Shown here piece by piece: positions 31,807-42,135 of a stretch of 64,000 bases of DNA. Made by a program: the position numbers and the translations under genes. Below the pieces are notes generated by a model that did no database searches, was not told the origin of the DNA, and was given only the letters and a program-made list of their open reading frames with translations. Origin of the DNA: Ctenosaura bakeri (lineage: Eukaryota; Chordata; Lepidosauria; Squamata; Iguanidae); the NCBI GenBank assembly GCA_948474755.1, contig CAOLHI010001019.1:1-64000 (forward strand), written 5' to 3'. Numbering within the stretch: the first letter of the stretch is position 1; each line of letters begins with the position of its first letter.

Positions 31807-32044
31807 TTATGTTTGCGCAAATGCCATCGCAGACAATTCAACTCCCAGAGGTTGCTTTAGGGTGGCACCCTACTCAGGGTTTATAAGCCCTGTGACACCA
31901 ACAGAAACCATTTTGCAAACTTCAGAGCACGGCCTATGAGTCTGGTAAGTGCAGCCCTTACTGGCAGATGGGAATTGTGCTACACGAGAGTACACAGATG
32001 TACCATCCAGTGCACAATCATTCGCACAACAGCAAAGCCATTGG

Positions 32045-32226
32045 CGCCCTACGCTGTTAATCCAGTTTTACCATCCTGTGGAATCCCGGGGTTTGCAGTT
32101 TAGGGAGGAGCCTTTAGAACTCTCAGCCAGAGAGCTCTTTGGCCTCAGGAAACTACAAACCCCAAAATTCCACAGGAGGTTGAAAGTAGAATAACAGCAC
32201 TATAACAGTGTGGTGCAGAAATGGCC
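32045..32226. mobile_element. Foldback MITE, degraded left end
   Basis: The right arm is intact (AGCACTATAACAGTGTGGTG then CAGAAATGGCC). The left terminus reads CCCTACGCTGTTAATCCAGT and has lost the GGCC start. The centre is CTCTCAGCCAGAGAGCTCTT. Confidence 0.85.
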
Positions 32227-32523
32227 GGAGTCTCCATGGGCAAAACCCAGCCCCTTTTGCTCACCAGACACCCTCCAGAGTCAGCAAAACACATCTTCTT
32301 GGCCCCTTGCATACCCTTTAAAAGAGCTATTGGGGGTGTGGTCCCTGCCCCACCCCACATGGGAAGCTTGGAGGATGGGATTCTAATCTGGGTTGCATTT
32401 GGGGATTTCCTTGCCTGTGGGAGTGAAGAAGCCAAACAGATCTTTTCATAATCAAGTAAAGGCCTTTTGCATAGCAAGATGCACCTACTGGCAGGATGCA
32501 CTTATTCCCCCTACAGTGATGAC

Positions 32524-32570
<47 letters not shown>

Positions 32571-32708
32571 CCTGTGATGTGGCAGACCCTCTCTTCTCCA
32601 CAGCAGCTCCCTGCTGCCCCTCCACCAGGCAGGAGGGGACCCAGCTACCCCATCTTCTTTCCTTCTTGTCCTTTGCAGCAGATACACACACACAGCCCTG
32701 CTCAGACT
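32227..32708. other. Low-copy sequence flanking a (GAT)n run
   Basis: No gene. Frames giving runs of Met, Asp, His or Ser come from the trinucleotide repeat at 32525-32570. Confidence 0.5.
32525..32570. repeat. (GAT)n microsatellite
   Basis: About fifteen GAT units without interruption. Confidence 0.97.
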
Positions 32709-32711
32709 GAG

Positions 32712-32914
32712 GTCACTTCCGCACTATACTGTTATAGTGCTATTATTCCACTTTCAACATCCTTGGGGAATCCTGGGGTCTGCAGTTTCCAGAGGCCAAA
32801 GAGCTCTCTGGCTGAGACTTCTAAATGCTCCTCCCTAAACTGCAAACCCCAGGTTTCCACAGGATGCTGAAAGTGGAATAACAGCACTATAACAGTGTAG
32901 TGCGGAAAGGGCCC
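32712..32914. mobile_element. Foldback MITE, TSD GAG
   Basis: GTCACTTCCGCACTATACTG at the left, CAGTGTAGTGCGGAAAGGGC at the right; GAG at 32709-32711 and 32915-32917. Confidence 0.92.
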
Positions 32915-32917
32915 GAG

Positions 32918-33806
32918 ATCCAGTACTATAGCGTGCTCTGCTATGCGACCAGTGAAGAGGACTTTGGCCAAGGGGAGACACGTGTGCACTTCCACACACA
33001 GTCACCCACACAAGCATTTCCCGTGGAGCTTGGGCTGCTAATCTAAGGCGTATTTGTACCGATGAACATTTAGTGGGTGCTAGCCTGGCTTCCTCCTCTT
33101 TGTGGAGCAAGGGATGTTTTGTGAGGCCAAAGGAGAAAGAAAGAAGGAGGCAACCCTCTCAGCGGTTGTGATAGTGTGTGTTCTGTTCTAACAGTTTCCA
33201 CATTGTTCCCAAGCAAAGTATGCTTTGCAAACAGACGCACAGCCCAACGGGGCTTAGTTGCAATTAAGTGGTTTTGCCTCGGCCATCTCCTGTCTTCGAG
33301 TTCCAGCCGAGGTGAGACTTAAGCCTCCGAGTCTGAGAAGTGACATTATCGGATCTGTTCTCAGGGAAACTTTAATGTCCCTGAATAAGAACCAAAATAC
33401 GCTTAAAATGCAAGCCAGAGAGGATAAAGATGCCATTCTGAAGCTCAACAAAGGGCTGAGAAAAAGAAGGGCTTCAACAGAAACATGATCCCTGGAGAGC
33501 AGGTACTGACCGTGACCCCGCTGACTCGCTGCATAAATTAGGGCCTGAAAGGGAACTTAATGGACCTTGCCCAGATAAAGAGGCTGTTTAGAAGGGGAGG
33601 TGAATGGAGAGGAATGTCTCCCTCCCCACCGCCAGGTTGGGCCATATCCATCACAATGGAGCTAATGAGGTGGGCTCCCAACCCCATCCGAGGCCCTCAG
33701 TCGCATTTGCCAAGAGAAACATTTTCCAAAGCTCCTGCAAATAAAGGTATGCCAACAGAAGGACAATGGTATCGAAAGTCCTTTCCCATCACTGAAAGGA
33801 GGAGAT
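32918..33806. other. Low-copy block
   Basis: No transposon sequence. 33250-33540 (including GGTGAGACTTAAGCCTCCGA and GACATTATCGGATCTGTTCT) is a candidate for conserved non-coding DNA. Frames on both strands across 33254-33488 have no recognised domain. Confidence 0.4.
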
Positions 33807-33809
33807 ATG

Positions 33810-33974
33810 GGCCACTTCCACACTATGCTCTTATAGTGCAATTATTCCACTTTCAACATCCTATGGAATCCTGGGGTTTGCCACCTGGCCCCTCCCCAAA
33901 CTGCAAACCCTAGGATTCCATAGGATGTTGAAAGTGGAATAATCACGCTATAAAAGCATAGTGCGGAAATGGCC
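33810..33974. mobile_element. Foldback MITE, TSD ATG
   Basis: GGCCACTTCCACACTATGCT at the left, AAAAGCATAGTGCGGAAATG then GCC at the right; ATG at 33807-33809 and 33975-33977. The loop is only TTGCCACCTGGCCCCTCCCC. Confidence 0.94.
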
Positions 33975-34000
33975 ATGTTCAGGCCTCAGCTGCAGCCCTG

Positions 34001-34484
34001 GGTTGAGTTCTGGGCATCTCATTTTAAGAAGGATATAGGCAAGTTGGGGCAAAATTCAGAGCGGGGCAATGAGGATGAGAACAGCGATGGAGAACAAAAC
34101 GTATGAGAAGAGGTTGAAGGAACCAGGCCAGTTCAGCTTGGTGAAGAGACGACGGAACAGTTACATGATTGCCCTCTTTAAATACCTCAACGGCTGTCCC
34201 AGAGAGGAAGGGGCAGGCCTGGTCTCAGCTCCCCGAGAGGGTAGGAGCAGGTCTAATGGTTTTAAGCTACAGGAGGGAAGATTTTGATTGACTCTTAGAA
34301 GGAACTTCTTGGCCATAAGAGCACTTCAGCACTAGAACCCTTTACCAATTGAGGTGGTGGGGTCTCCTTCTGAAACAGACACTGGACAGATGCACTAGCT
34401 GGAGATTCTGCAGTGAGCAGGGGGCTGGAACTGATGACTCATAGGACCCTTTCCAACTCTGTGATTCTATGCTTCTGTGACTTT
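34001..34484 (+). mobile_element. Diverged CR1, RT C-terminus to tail
   Basis: GGGTTGAGTTCTGGGCATCT, AGAGGTTGAAGGAACCAGGC and CCCTTTCCAACTCTGTGATT follow CR1 order; the tail is decayed. Same subfamily style as 17993-18449. Confidence 0.88.
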
Positions 34485-34678
34485 TCTCTTACCATCCTCA
34501 CAAGGACGTCTTCTGGAAACTCAGGACCTTCTCAGTGGCTGCCCCCAGACTCTGGCCCTCCCTTCCTAAAGAGACAAGACTGGCACCGTCCATGGTGTCC
34601 TCTGGGCACAAGGAGAAGATTTTCTGTTTGCTTGTTTCTGTGGGGTAATGGGAACTGACTGCTTTTGGGCTTTTGGGT

Positions 34679-36290
34679 AGAAGCATAGAAATGTAAAGTT
34701 GGGAGGGACCACAAAGTCCATCTAATCCCATCCCCTTCTGCCGTGCAGGAAGACCCAAAACACTCCTAAAAGGTGTCCATCCTACCTATGCTTAAAGATT
34801 TCTAAGAAGGCGACCCCACCAATCTCCGAGGCAAACTTTTCCACTATCAAACAGATCTTAGAGTAAAAAAAATTCTTCCTAATGTCTAGGTGGAATCTCT
34901 TTTTCTGAAGTTTGAAGCCATTGCTCCATACCCTAGTCCTTGGAAGAGCAGAAAGCAGGCTTGCTCCATCTTCCATATGATATCCTTTCAAATATTTAAG
35001 CACGGCTCTGGTATTTCCTCTTCACCTTCTCTTCTCCAGGGTATACCCAGCCAGTTTCCTAAGCTACTCCTCACAGGGCTTCATGGTTTCCAGGCCTTTG
35101 AGCATTTTGGTCGTCCTCCTCATTCCAGCTTGTCAATATCCTTCTTGAACTGTGCTGTCCAGAACTGGACACAGTATTCCTCCAGGTGGGGTCTGACCAA
35201 AGCAGAATAGAGTGGTACTATCACTTCCTTCGATTTAGACACCATACTCCTATTTGTAGGAAATGAGGCTAAACCTGTTAGGATTCAGCACTCATTTAGC
35301 AGAGCTATGCAGAGGAGCAGTTAAAGCTTCGTTGAATGACTCGTGGCTTGAGACTGCTTGGTCCAATTAAATACAAACACACAGGTAGCTTGGATAGAAG
35401 ACTTAAAACACTTTACTAATGACTTCTTCATCTACATTTGTATGAAAGCCTGCTACCTTGACTACCTAATGAATTAGAGGATAATCTCCGGTGTGACTCA
35501 CCATCCTGCTTTGATGGATGCGGAGCATGCAGAGTTCATAGGATAGCATCCAGGAGGACAAGGACAAAGAATAGCAAAGAATAAAGATGTCTCCTGAAGG
35601 AGGGTCTTAACTTTCTTCTAGGACACTGTCCTGGGTCACATGATCTGATGACCGGAGTACTGAAGGTATTTATGATCATGCAATAAAAGACAGAGAAAGG
35701 AAATGGAAGGCATGCAGACACAGAAGGAAACCCTAGCTGGCTATTTGCCCATTTGTTCTAAAAAACAAAATGGGGGGGGGGAGAGAATGCTGGTAATTTT
35801 CCAACACAATTGAGGCAACCAACATTGGCTTTCTTGGCTGCTGCATCACACTGCTGACTCATGTTCAGCTTGTGGTCCACCAAGACTCCTAGATCCCTTT
35901 TAACACATGGTGTTGTCCAGCCAGAAGTCTCCCATCCTAAATTTGTGCATTTCATTTTTTTCTGCCTAGGTGTACGATCTTACATTTCTCTCCGTTGAAA
36001 TTCATTTTGTTAGCCTTGGCCCAGCTCTCCAACCTATCCAGGTCATTTTGAAGTTTGATCCTGTCCTCTGGGTATTAGCAACCCCTCCCAATCTGGTGTC
36101 ATCTGCAAATTGATCAGCATGCCCTCCGCTCCTTCCTCCAAGTCATTGATGAAGATGCTGAGTAGCCCTGGGCCCAGGACAGAACCCTGTGGCACCCACC
36201 AGTCCCTTCTCTCCAGGATGAAAAGCAGCCATTGGTGAGGAGCACCCTTTGGGCTCGGTCCATCAACCAGTTACAAATTCACCTAAAATG
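34679..36290 (-). mobile_element. CR1 LINE, long 3' part, reverse, split by LTR C
   Basis: From AGAAGCATAGAAATGTAAAG at the left through the RT C-terminus to 35254, then LTR C, then 35807-36290. The part beyond the LTR reaches further 5' than most copies here: the minus strand covers the EKCKVLHL-like region, the DLDRLE region and upstream polymerase codons (GTCATCTGCAAATTGATCAG, CCTGTGGCACCCACCAGTCC). Stops and indels throughout. Confidence 0.92.
35255..35806 (-). mobile_element. Solo LTR, family C, inside CR1
   Basis: 552 bp on plus from TGTAGGAAATGAGGC to TGGTAATTTTCCAACA. Flanks CTATT (35250-35254) and CAATT (35807-35811) match at four of five positions. The CR1 target is clear (ACTCCTATTGATGCA type). 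Confidence 0.92.
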
Positions 36291-36894
36291 GCCCAGAAAG
36301 AGGTTTATTTCTTGAAGAAGAGATGGAGAAAGATAAGAACTAAGACCAGGAGAAAGCCATGGATTAGGGCACTTAGAAGAAAGTAGTTCAATGAATTAAA
36401 CAGTTTATTCAGTTTTGTTGGTAGATCAAATACGTAACTGAAGAGAATGCTGTTCTGTCTGCATGGAGTTTTTTGTGAGCAATAAAGTTAGACTTTACCA
36501 CTGACTATGCTGTTTTTTTACCTCCTTAAAAAATGGCTGTGTGATTTTTGTGATATTGGAATGACACTTCAGTGATTTCATTGTAGCTGTTATTGCCTTG
36601 TTTATCTTCAGTGCCATCTCGTAAATTATTGCAGTCCAAAGGCAAGTTATAAATACTTCGAATGAATGAATGCTTGAAGTCACCCTTGGAAACAAGGAAA
36701 AGCAAAATTTCTGCAAGTTCAGCTTCTCCTGTTTTTCATGATTCTGCAGGGAAGAGTCACATTTGTACTTAATTAGTGATGGAAGGAATATTTGAAAATA
36801 TTTGCAAAATGGTTGTAAAATATATATTTCAAGGGTTGAGGCAGCCAGACGAGAATAATTCTGAACTGCCAAGAATCTTCGTAATTAAGAGATT
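36291..36894. other. Low-copy AT-rich sequence
   Basis: No gene or recognised repeat. The minus-strand frame 36495-36872 is open for 125 codons but has no recognised domain and the region is AT-rich. Confidence 0.4.
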
Positions 36895-36895
36895 A

Positions 36896-37061
36896 TTCTT
36901 CACAAAATTTGCACATGGTTCTTTGCAAAGCAACCAGCAATTTCTGCACAGGAAATAATATTTCTGTATAGAAATACTATTTTCTGCCCAGGAAGTAGTG
37001 TTCAGTAGCCTGGAAATGCTGGGTTTTTTGCAAAACAACCATGTGCAAATTTTGCACAGAA
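36896..37061. repeat. Inverted repeat, about 43-bp arms
   Basis: The left arm (about 36899-36942: TTCACAAAATTTGCACATGG, then TTCTTTGCAAAGCAACCAGC) pairs with the right arm (about 37019-37061: GCTGGGTTTTTTGCAAAACA, then ACCATGTGCAAATTTTGCAC). The spacer holds GAAATAATATTTCTG and AGAAATACTATTTTCTGCCC, themselves partly repetitive. Probably a small non-autonomous DNA element of unknown family. 37062-37234 is AT-rich low-copy DNA. Confidence 0.8.
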
Positions 37062-37234
37062 TGTCCCAAACTGCAGATAGTTTTGAAAATTGAATGGTTT
37101 CCAAGATCTTCTTTCAGTGGGAAGAAAATTATTAAAATTATGCTTTTTTTTATTATTTGAGAAGAAATGTAGTGAAGAATAAGTGCATCTCTATTTTAAT
37201 TTCTCCCACTGGTTTGGCCCTTAAATATTCAAAT

Positions 37235-38165
37235 GCCCTCATTTGAGCACCTTCTCCGAAGTGCCTTCATCCATGGACCTGTAACCCACCCTCCATCTGG
37301 TCCTGGCTATATTTCTTCCCCTATCCTTTTTGAATTGCAGTGCCCTGGAATGGACAAAGGATTCCAGATGAGTTCTGACCAGTGCAGACTAGAGTCATGC
37401 TACTGCTTTCTCTGATCTGGAAATTATGCTCCTCTTGATGCAGCCCAGAATTGCACTGGTTTTTTGGTGATGTATCAGACTGTTGATTCATGTTCAGCTT
37501 CTGGTTTACTAAGACCCCTAGCAGCTCTTTGTAGGAAATAAGACCAAGCCGGTTATGATTTAATCTTATTAGCAGAATTGTGCAGAAGAAGCGGGTAAAG
37601 TTCTGTTTGTTAAAGTACTCATGGCTTGAGAATACTTGATCCAATTAAATGCAATACACACAGGTAGCTTTGAATAAACACTCAGAAGTTTACTAAAGAA
37701 CCTCTCCATCTACATATCAATTGATAACTTGCTACCTTAACTAACTAAAGAGGTAGAGGATAATCTCCGGTATCACTCACCACCATCTTGATGGTTTGGA
37801 AGCATGCAGATTTCATAGGATAGCGTCCATGAGGGAGAGAGGAACAAAGAAGACTAAGAGATGTCTCCTTCTCTTTTTGGGAAGACTTAACTTTCTTCCT
37901 ATTAGGATACAGTTCTGGATCACATGATCTGATGACCTGGGCCCTAAAGGTATTTATGATCATGCAATAAAAGCAGAGAGAGTAAGTGTGAAAGATAGAG
38001 CATGCACACACAAGAGGCAGCCCCTGAGCTAACTATCCCATTTGTTCTAACAACGAAATGGGGGCGGGGAGAGAATGCTGGTAATTTTCCAACACTCTTC
38101 ACATGTGAAGCCAGGTGTCTCTCATCTTCTACCAACGAATTCCATTTTTCCTTATTAAATTATTC
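37235..38165 (-). mobile_element. Old CR1 fragment, reverse, split by LTR C
   Basis: TTTGAATTGCAGTGCCCTGG, GATTCCAGATGAGTTCTGAC and ATTCATGTTCAGCTTCTGGT follow CR1 (reverse) order to 37529. The text after the LTR (AGCCAGGTGTCTCTCATCTT) continues it. Strongly diverged. Confidence 0.82.
37530..38094 (-). mobile_element. Solo LTR, family C, inside CR1; TSD CTCTT
   Basis: 565 bp from TGTAGGAAATAAGACCAAGC to GGTAATTTTCCAACA. CTCTT at 37525-37529 and 38095-38099 is a perfect 5-bp duplication. It is the closest relative of 14667-15236 in this window. Confidence 0.95.
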
Positions 38166-38182
38166 CTCCTTTTCACCATGAG

Positions 38183-38342
38183 CAACTCGTATGAAATCTT
38201 GGGGTTTGCAGTTCAGAGAGGAGCCTTTGGAATTCTCAGCCAGGGAGCTCTTGGGCCTCCCTAAACTACAAACACCAGAATTCCACAGAATATGTTGAAA
38301 GTGGAATAATAGCACTATAACAGTGTAGAGCAGAAATAGCCC
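38183..38342. mobile_element. Foldback MITE lacking its left terminus
   Basis: It starts inside the left arm (TATGAAATCTTGGGGTTTGC) and has a full right arm ending GTGTAGAGCAGAAATAGCCC. Confidence 0.82.
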
Positions 38343-38680
38343 ATGTTATTCTTGCAGCACTGTAATGTCCATGGACAATCTGCTAATTGTCATATACCAG
38401 AAACAGATGCTCCAACTCTCTCATTTTATCTGGGACTGTCTTAATAAATCCTCTGTCTTCCCAATTTTTCAGCTACTTTTACAATGTTCCAGTTCCCCCT
38501 CTCCTCCTCCTCCACCTCCTCCTTCTCCTCCTCCTCCTCCCTTCCTCATTTGTCCTCAGCTTACTTCAACTGCTGCAAACTGACTTCAAGGTTGCAAAGT
38601 ACTCAAACTCAGCAGAGGGGAAAGGAGGGAAAGTGTCATGTCCCAGTCCCAGGACCCAGGTCCCCAACAGTCAAAGACAC
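38343..38680. other. Low-copy sequence with a pyrimidine tract
   Basis: A (CTC)n-like polypyrimidine tract occupies about 38488-38541 and explains the proline- or serine-rich frames. Otherwise unrecognised. Confidence 0.5.
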
Positions 38681-39100
38681 GGGCCCTTTTCGCACGGCAT
38701 TTGCCATGCAAAAGGGCCCCTGGAGCATCGCACGACTGCGAGAAGTAGTCCACACAATGCATTCGCAGTTGTGCAATGCTTCAGGGGCTGGCAGGCACCG
38801 ACCGCGCACTATTTCATTTTCAGCTGCGAGCTGAAAATGGTGCGCAATCAGGCATCACTCCGGGGCCCTGCACACACTTGCCGTGCGTGCAGAGTTCCAG
38901 AGCCATGGCGCTCATGTTTCCTGCCCCAGTGCAGCCTGGGAAAATCCCAGGCTGCACTGTGGAAGGAAGAGGAGGGGCTCTCACATGAGCGGGGGGGGCT
39001 GCGGAGCTGAAGGAACTGGGACGCAAGAGCTTTTTGGAAGAGGCTGCTCGCCCGATCCCCGCACCCCAGCTCCACCAAAAGGTGAGTTGCTGAAAGGGCC
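38681..39100. mobile_element. GC-rich MITE
   Basis: 420 bp, GGGCCCTTTTCGCACGGCAT at the left and GAGTTGCTGAAAGGGCC at the right. The middle is CCCAGTGCAGCCTGGGAAAA followed by CCCAGGCTGCACTGTGGAAG, a strong hairpin. The TSD is ambiguous (ACA if one base is shifted). Confidence 0.88.
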
Positions 39101-39404
39101 ACAGACAAGAACAGGACAATACTTACTGCAGCCCAGCATACAGGAATAAGGGGGAGCCCACAAGGCTTTCCATACTTATATAGAGAAGTCTCATTAATCA
39201 GGCAAAGAGCTGGGGGGGGGCTGCTGGCCAATGAACACCAGATGCAGGGCGGGGAGAAGTCTGTTCCAGACAACCGCCAATTCTGGGGGAAGCAATGTGG
39301 TCTTCTTTTGGCTTGTGTTCCTGAAAAGCCTTGACCCTTGTTTTGTTGTGCTGGCTGTGCTGCTGGATACTCCCTTGAGCTGATACTCCAAATTTATTGC
39401 TGAC
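39101..39404. other. Low-copy sequence between two GC-rich elements
   Basis: It contains CCAATGAACACCAGA at about 39230, also present at about 15990, and nothing else recognised. Confidence 0.4.
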
Positions 39405-39407
39405 CTG

Positions 39408-40250
39408 GGCCCTTTTCACACGGCATTTCCGATACGAAAGGGCCCCTTGAGCGTTGCATAAATGTGAGGAGCGGTCCACACGATGCACTTGCGCAATGCT
39501 CAAGGGCCTGATGTGGACCATGTACGCATTTTTTCATTTTCAGCTAGAAGCTGAAAGTGCTGCGCAGTCGCACATCGCTCCAGGGCCCCACGCACACTTA
39601 CCTTGTGTGTGGATCCTCGGGGGCCACGCCGGTCACGCTTCCTCTCTCAGGCCCTTTTCACATCTTACCTTTTCCCGTGATGGGGGAGGGTGTCTCGCGC
39701 GAGAAGCCTCCTTCACGATGCTGCTGCTTCCCCCTCCTTCCTTCCGCAGGGCACTTCGTGAAGATGCGATCGTCACGCGAGCGCCCCGCCCCTTCCTTCT
39801 GCAGGGCACTGTGGGAGCTATAGGGTCCGCGGGGAAAGGAAGCGCTTCCTGCCTGACTCGCCGACACACCGCATGGAGGTAAGTGCGTGAGAGCGGCGCG
39901 AGCATTGCGCAAGTGCAGACTATTTTTGGCTTCAAGCCAAAAATCAAAAAATACGCCCCCGCCCCACTTCAGCCTCGTGAGCACCGCGCAAGTGGGAGTG
40001 TGTCATGCGCAGCAGTACTCCCATTTGCGCAGCACTCAAGGGGCGCTCGCACAAAAAAAAAGTGCGAAAAGGGCTTCAGTGCAGCCTGGAAGGTCCCAGG
40101 TTGCACTTTGAAAGGAAGAGGCAGGGCTCTTGCGCGGCCAGGAAGCAGCTGCGGAGCCGAAGCAGCAGGGACACAATAACCCTCCTCCAAAGGCTTCTCG
40201 TGCGAGCCTCGCACCCCAGCACCGCGAAAGGGTAAGGTGCGAAAAGGTGG
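39408..40250. mobile_element. GC-rich MITE with another copy nested inside; TSD CTG
   Basis: The outer element is 39408-39649 plus 40079-40250: GGCCCTTTTCACACGGCATT at the left, AAGGTGCGAAAAGGTGG at the right. CTG at 39405-39407 and 40251-40253. The inner insertion lies at the family's central CAGTGCAGCC. Confidence 0.88.
39650..40075. mobile_element. Nested GC-rich MITE, TSD TCA
   Basis: 426 bp, GGCCCTTTTCACATCTTACC at the left and AAAAGTGCGAAAAGGGCT at the right. TCA at 39647-39649 and 40076-40078 duplicates the host sequence. Comparison with 41285 shows the host read CTTCCTGCCCCAGTGCAGCC here. The inner copy has its own middle (CTCGCGCGAGAAGCCTCC), so a distinct subfamily. Confidence 0.92.
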
Positions 40251-40470
40251 CTGGATTGCTGAAACAGGAATGGTAACTAACTGGTAAGTTTCTGGACTGT
40301 GGCTGCTACTGTAGACTCTGTTTAAAGATTGGGAACTGTGGCTGGCTTTCTAAGCAGGACAGAAGGGGTCAGAATCTTGTCCTTCCCAAGTGGCTCAAGC
40401 AAAAGCAAATTGCTGTAGCCCCTTCTAGCTTATTTTTCTGGATTAATAACTTTTCCCATCTTATACTAAA

Positions 40471-40630
40471 ATCATGGAGTCTTAGAACTCTTGGAAGTGA
40501 ACCAAAGGGCCATCCAGTCCACTCTAACCCCTTTCTGCCATGCAGGATGATGCAATCAAAGCAATTCTGACAGATGGCCCTCCAGCTTCTGTCTAAAATC
40601 CTCCAGAGAAGGAGACTCCAAGAGACCCCA
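40471..40630 (-). mobile_element. CR1 3' tail, reverse
   Basis: ATCATGGAGTCTTAGAACTC and GGGCCATCCAGTCCACTCTA to TCCAGAGAAGGAGACTCCA. Short and diverged. 40251-40470 to its left has nothing recognised. Confidence 0.85.
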
Positions 40631-41232
40631 GATCTTGACCCCCCTCTGAGGTTGCCTGGACACACGTGCACCACTTTTTAACTGTGGGATGTTGTAGGTA
40701 TGCAGAACAAATAATAAGAAGAAATGACTTTTCCCAAACAACTTTTCAAACAACTTTTCAAGGGCCGGGTGTCATATATCTGCCAGGTCTCCATCCACCT
40801 GCTTCTCCCGTCTCTTGGGAGTGACCTCCCCAGCAGCTGACGCTACAATTCCTCACCTACTTTGTCTCCCGGACTCCTCCAATTCCCCTTTGACTAAGAG
40901 AATGGCAGAAATATGGTGTGGGCTCTCTCTTTTTAATACACTGCCCTGATTGCTTTGGGGAAAGCACATAAACAGTTAGTGTGCTGGTTAAAGCAAAGAG
41001 GGTGCGTAAATCAAGGCCACAGCTTTTGCTGTGAGTGGAGATAAAGGGCATTGTAAGAAGAAGGGAGGAGGTTGATTGGATCTTGCATTTACATTTTCCT
41101 TATGCTGTTGTGTAAGAGGAGCCATAACTCAGGAGCAGCTTTACATCTTCTGTTCTTCACTCTGTATGGACTCAAAGGCTCAGTTTTAGCATTGCTGGGT
41201 CTTACGATCTGGCCTCAAGTCTCGAGTTTTCA
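40631..41232. other. Low-copy sequence
   Basis: AACAACTTTTCAAACAACTTT at about 40738-40758 is a small direct duplication. No gene recognised. Confidence 0.4.
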
Positions 41233-41284
41233 CAGAGCCAGCATGGTGCAGTCGTCTGAGCATTGCCCTATGACCCTGGAGATC
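41233..41284 (+). mobile_element. Sauria-type SINE, 5' head only
   Basis: GAGCCAGCATGGTGCAGTCG and TCTGAGCATTGCCCTATGAC, the tRNA-like head, cut off by the GC-rich element at 41285. The tail was not found beyond that element. Confidence 0.75.
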
Positions 41285-41970
41285 GCCCTTTTCACACGGC
41301 ATTTGCCATGCAAAAGGGCGCCTGGAGCGTAGCACAATTGTGAGGAGCGATCTGCATGACGCACTCACAATTGCGTGATGCGCCAGGTGCCGGCAGGCGC
41401 TGATCTTTTCGTTTTCGGCTGGAAGCCAAAAATGGTGCATGATCGTGCATTGCTCCCGGACCCCATGTGCACTTACCTGGCATACGGAGCCTCCAGAGCC
41501 GCTCCGGTCACACTTCCTGCCCCAGTGCAGCCTGGGAAGGTCCCAGGCTGCACTGCAGAAGGAAGAGGCTGGGCTCTTGTCCGAAAAGACAGTTCATGCA
41601 GAGCTGAAGCAGCAGGGATGCGAGAACCTCTCGCCAGAGGCTGCTCACGCAATCACGTGAGAGCCCCATCTCTTCCTTCCGCAGTGCAGCCTGGGAGTTT
41701 CCCAGGCTGCACTGGAGCAGGAAGAATGACCAGCACGGCTCTGGAGGTTCTGCATGCCAGGTGAGTGCATGGGAGGCCTGGGAGCAATGTGCAATCGCGC
41801 ATCATTTTTGGTTTCCAGCCGAAAATGAAAAGGTGCACAATCAGCGCCTGCTGGCCCCTGGAGCATCCTGCGATTGTGACTGCATCATGCCGATCACTCC
41901 TCTCAATCACGCGAAGCTCCAGGCACCCTTTCACGTGGCAAATGCCATGCGGAAAGGGCCCTCCTCTTCT
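41285..41970. mobile_element. GC-rich MITE, extended palindromic form (686 bp)
   Basis: The two ends mirror each other deep into the element: GCCCTTTTCACACGGCATTT then GCCATGC at the left, and GGCAAATGCCATGCGGAAAG then GGCC at the right. The mirrored blocks include the GTGCATGATCGTGCATTGCT region and the GCAGCCTGGG/CCCAGGCTGC pair, which is present twice. It could be a full foldback, or a fusion of two copies in opposite orientation. No coding capacity. Confidence 0.85.
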
Positions 41971-42062
41971 CCAGGTGAAACACGCCCAGCTCCCTTAGCA
42001 GCTCCTCCGAGGGCTTCATGGTTACCATTTTGGTCACCTTCATCTGGACACATTCCAAAGGC
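41971..42062 (-). mobile_element. CR1 fragment, reverse
   Basis: CTCCTCTTCTCCAGGTGAAA, CCGAGGGCTTCATGGTTACC and CATCTGGACACATTCCAA match the antisense RT C-terminus. Confidence 0.82.
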
Positions 42063-42078
42063 CATCATGTTTCTCATT

Positions 42079-42135
42079 TTTATGTATGGCTGGGAAAGCT
42101 GGACAGCGAAGAAAGCTGACAAAGAGAAGAGAGAA
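42079..42135 (+). mobile_element. BovB (RTE) LINE fragment
   Basis: It encodes FMYGWESWTAKKADKEK, the diagnostic V-YG-ESWT-KK motif of BovB reverse transcriptase. Only about 20 codons remain. Confidence 0.75.

Noticed and set aside
32393..32870. Frames with poly-Asp, poly-Met, poly-Ser and poly-His
   Set aside because: All are readings of the (GAT)n repeat at 32525-32570 on both strands.
38365..39010. Proline-rich and leucine-rich frames up to 207 codons
   Set aside because: They read through a polypyrimidine tract and then into the GC-rich MITE at 38681; composition explains their openness.
15990..39245. Shared 15-mer CCAATGAACACCAGA at about 15990 and 39230
   Set aside because: Similarity does not extend clearly beyond the word, so no element could be defined.
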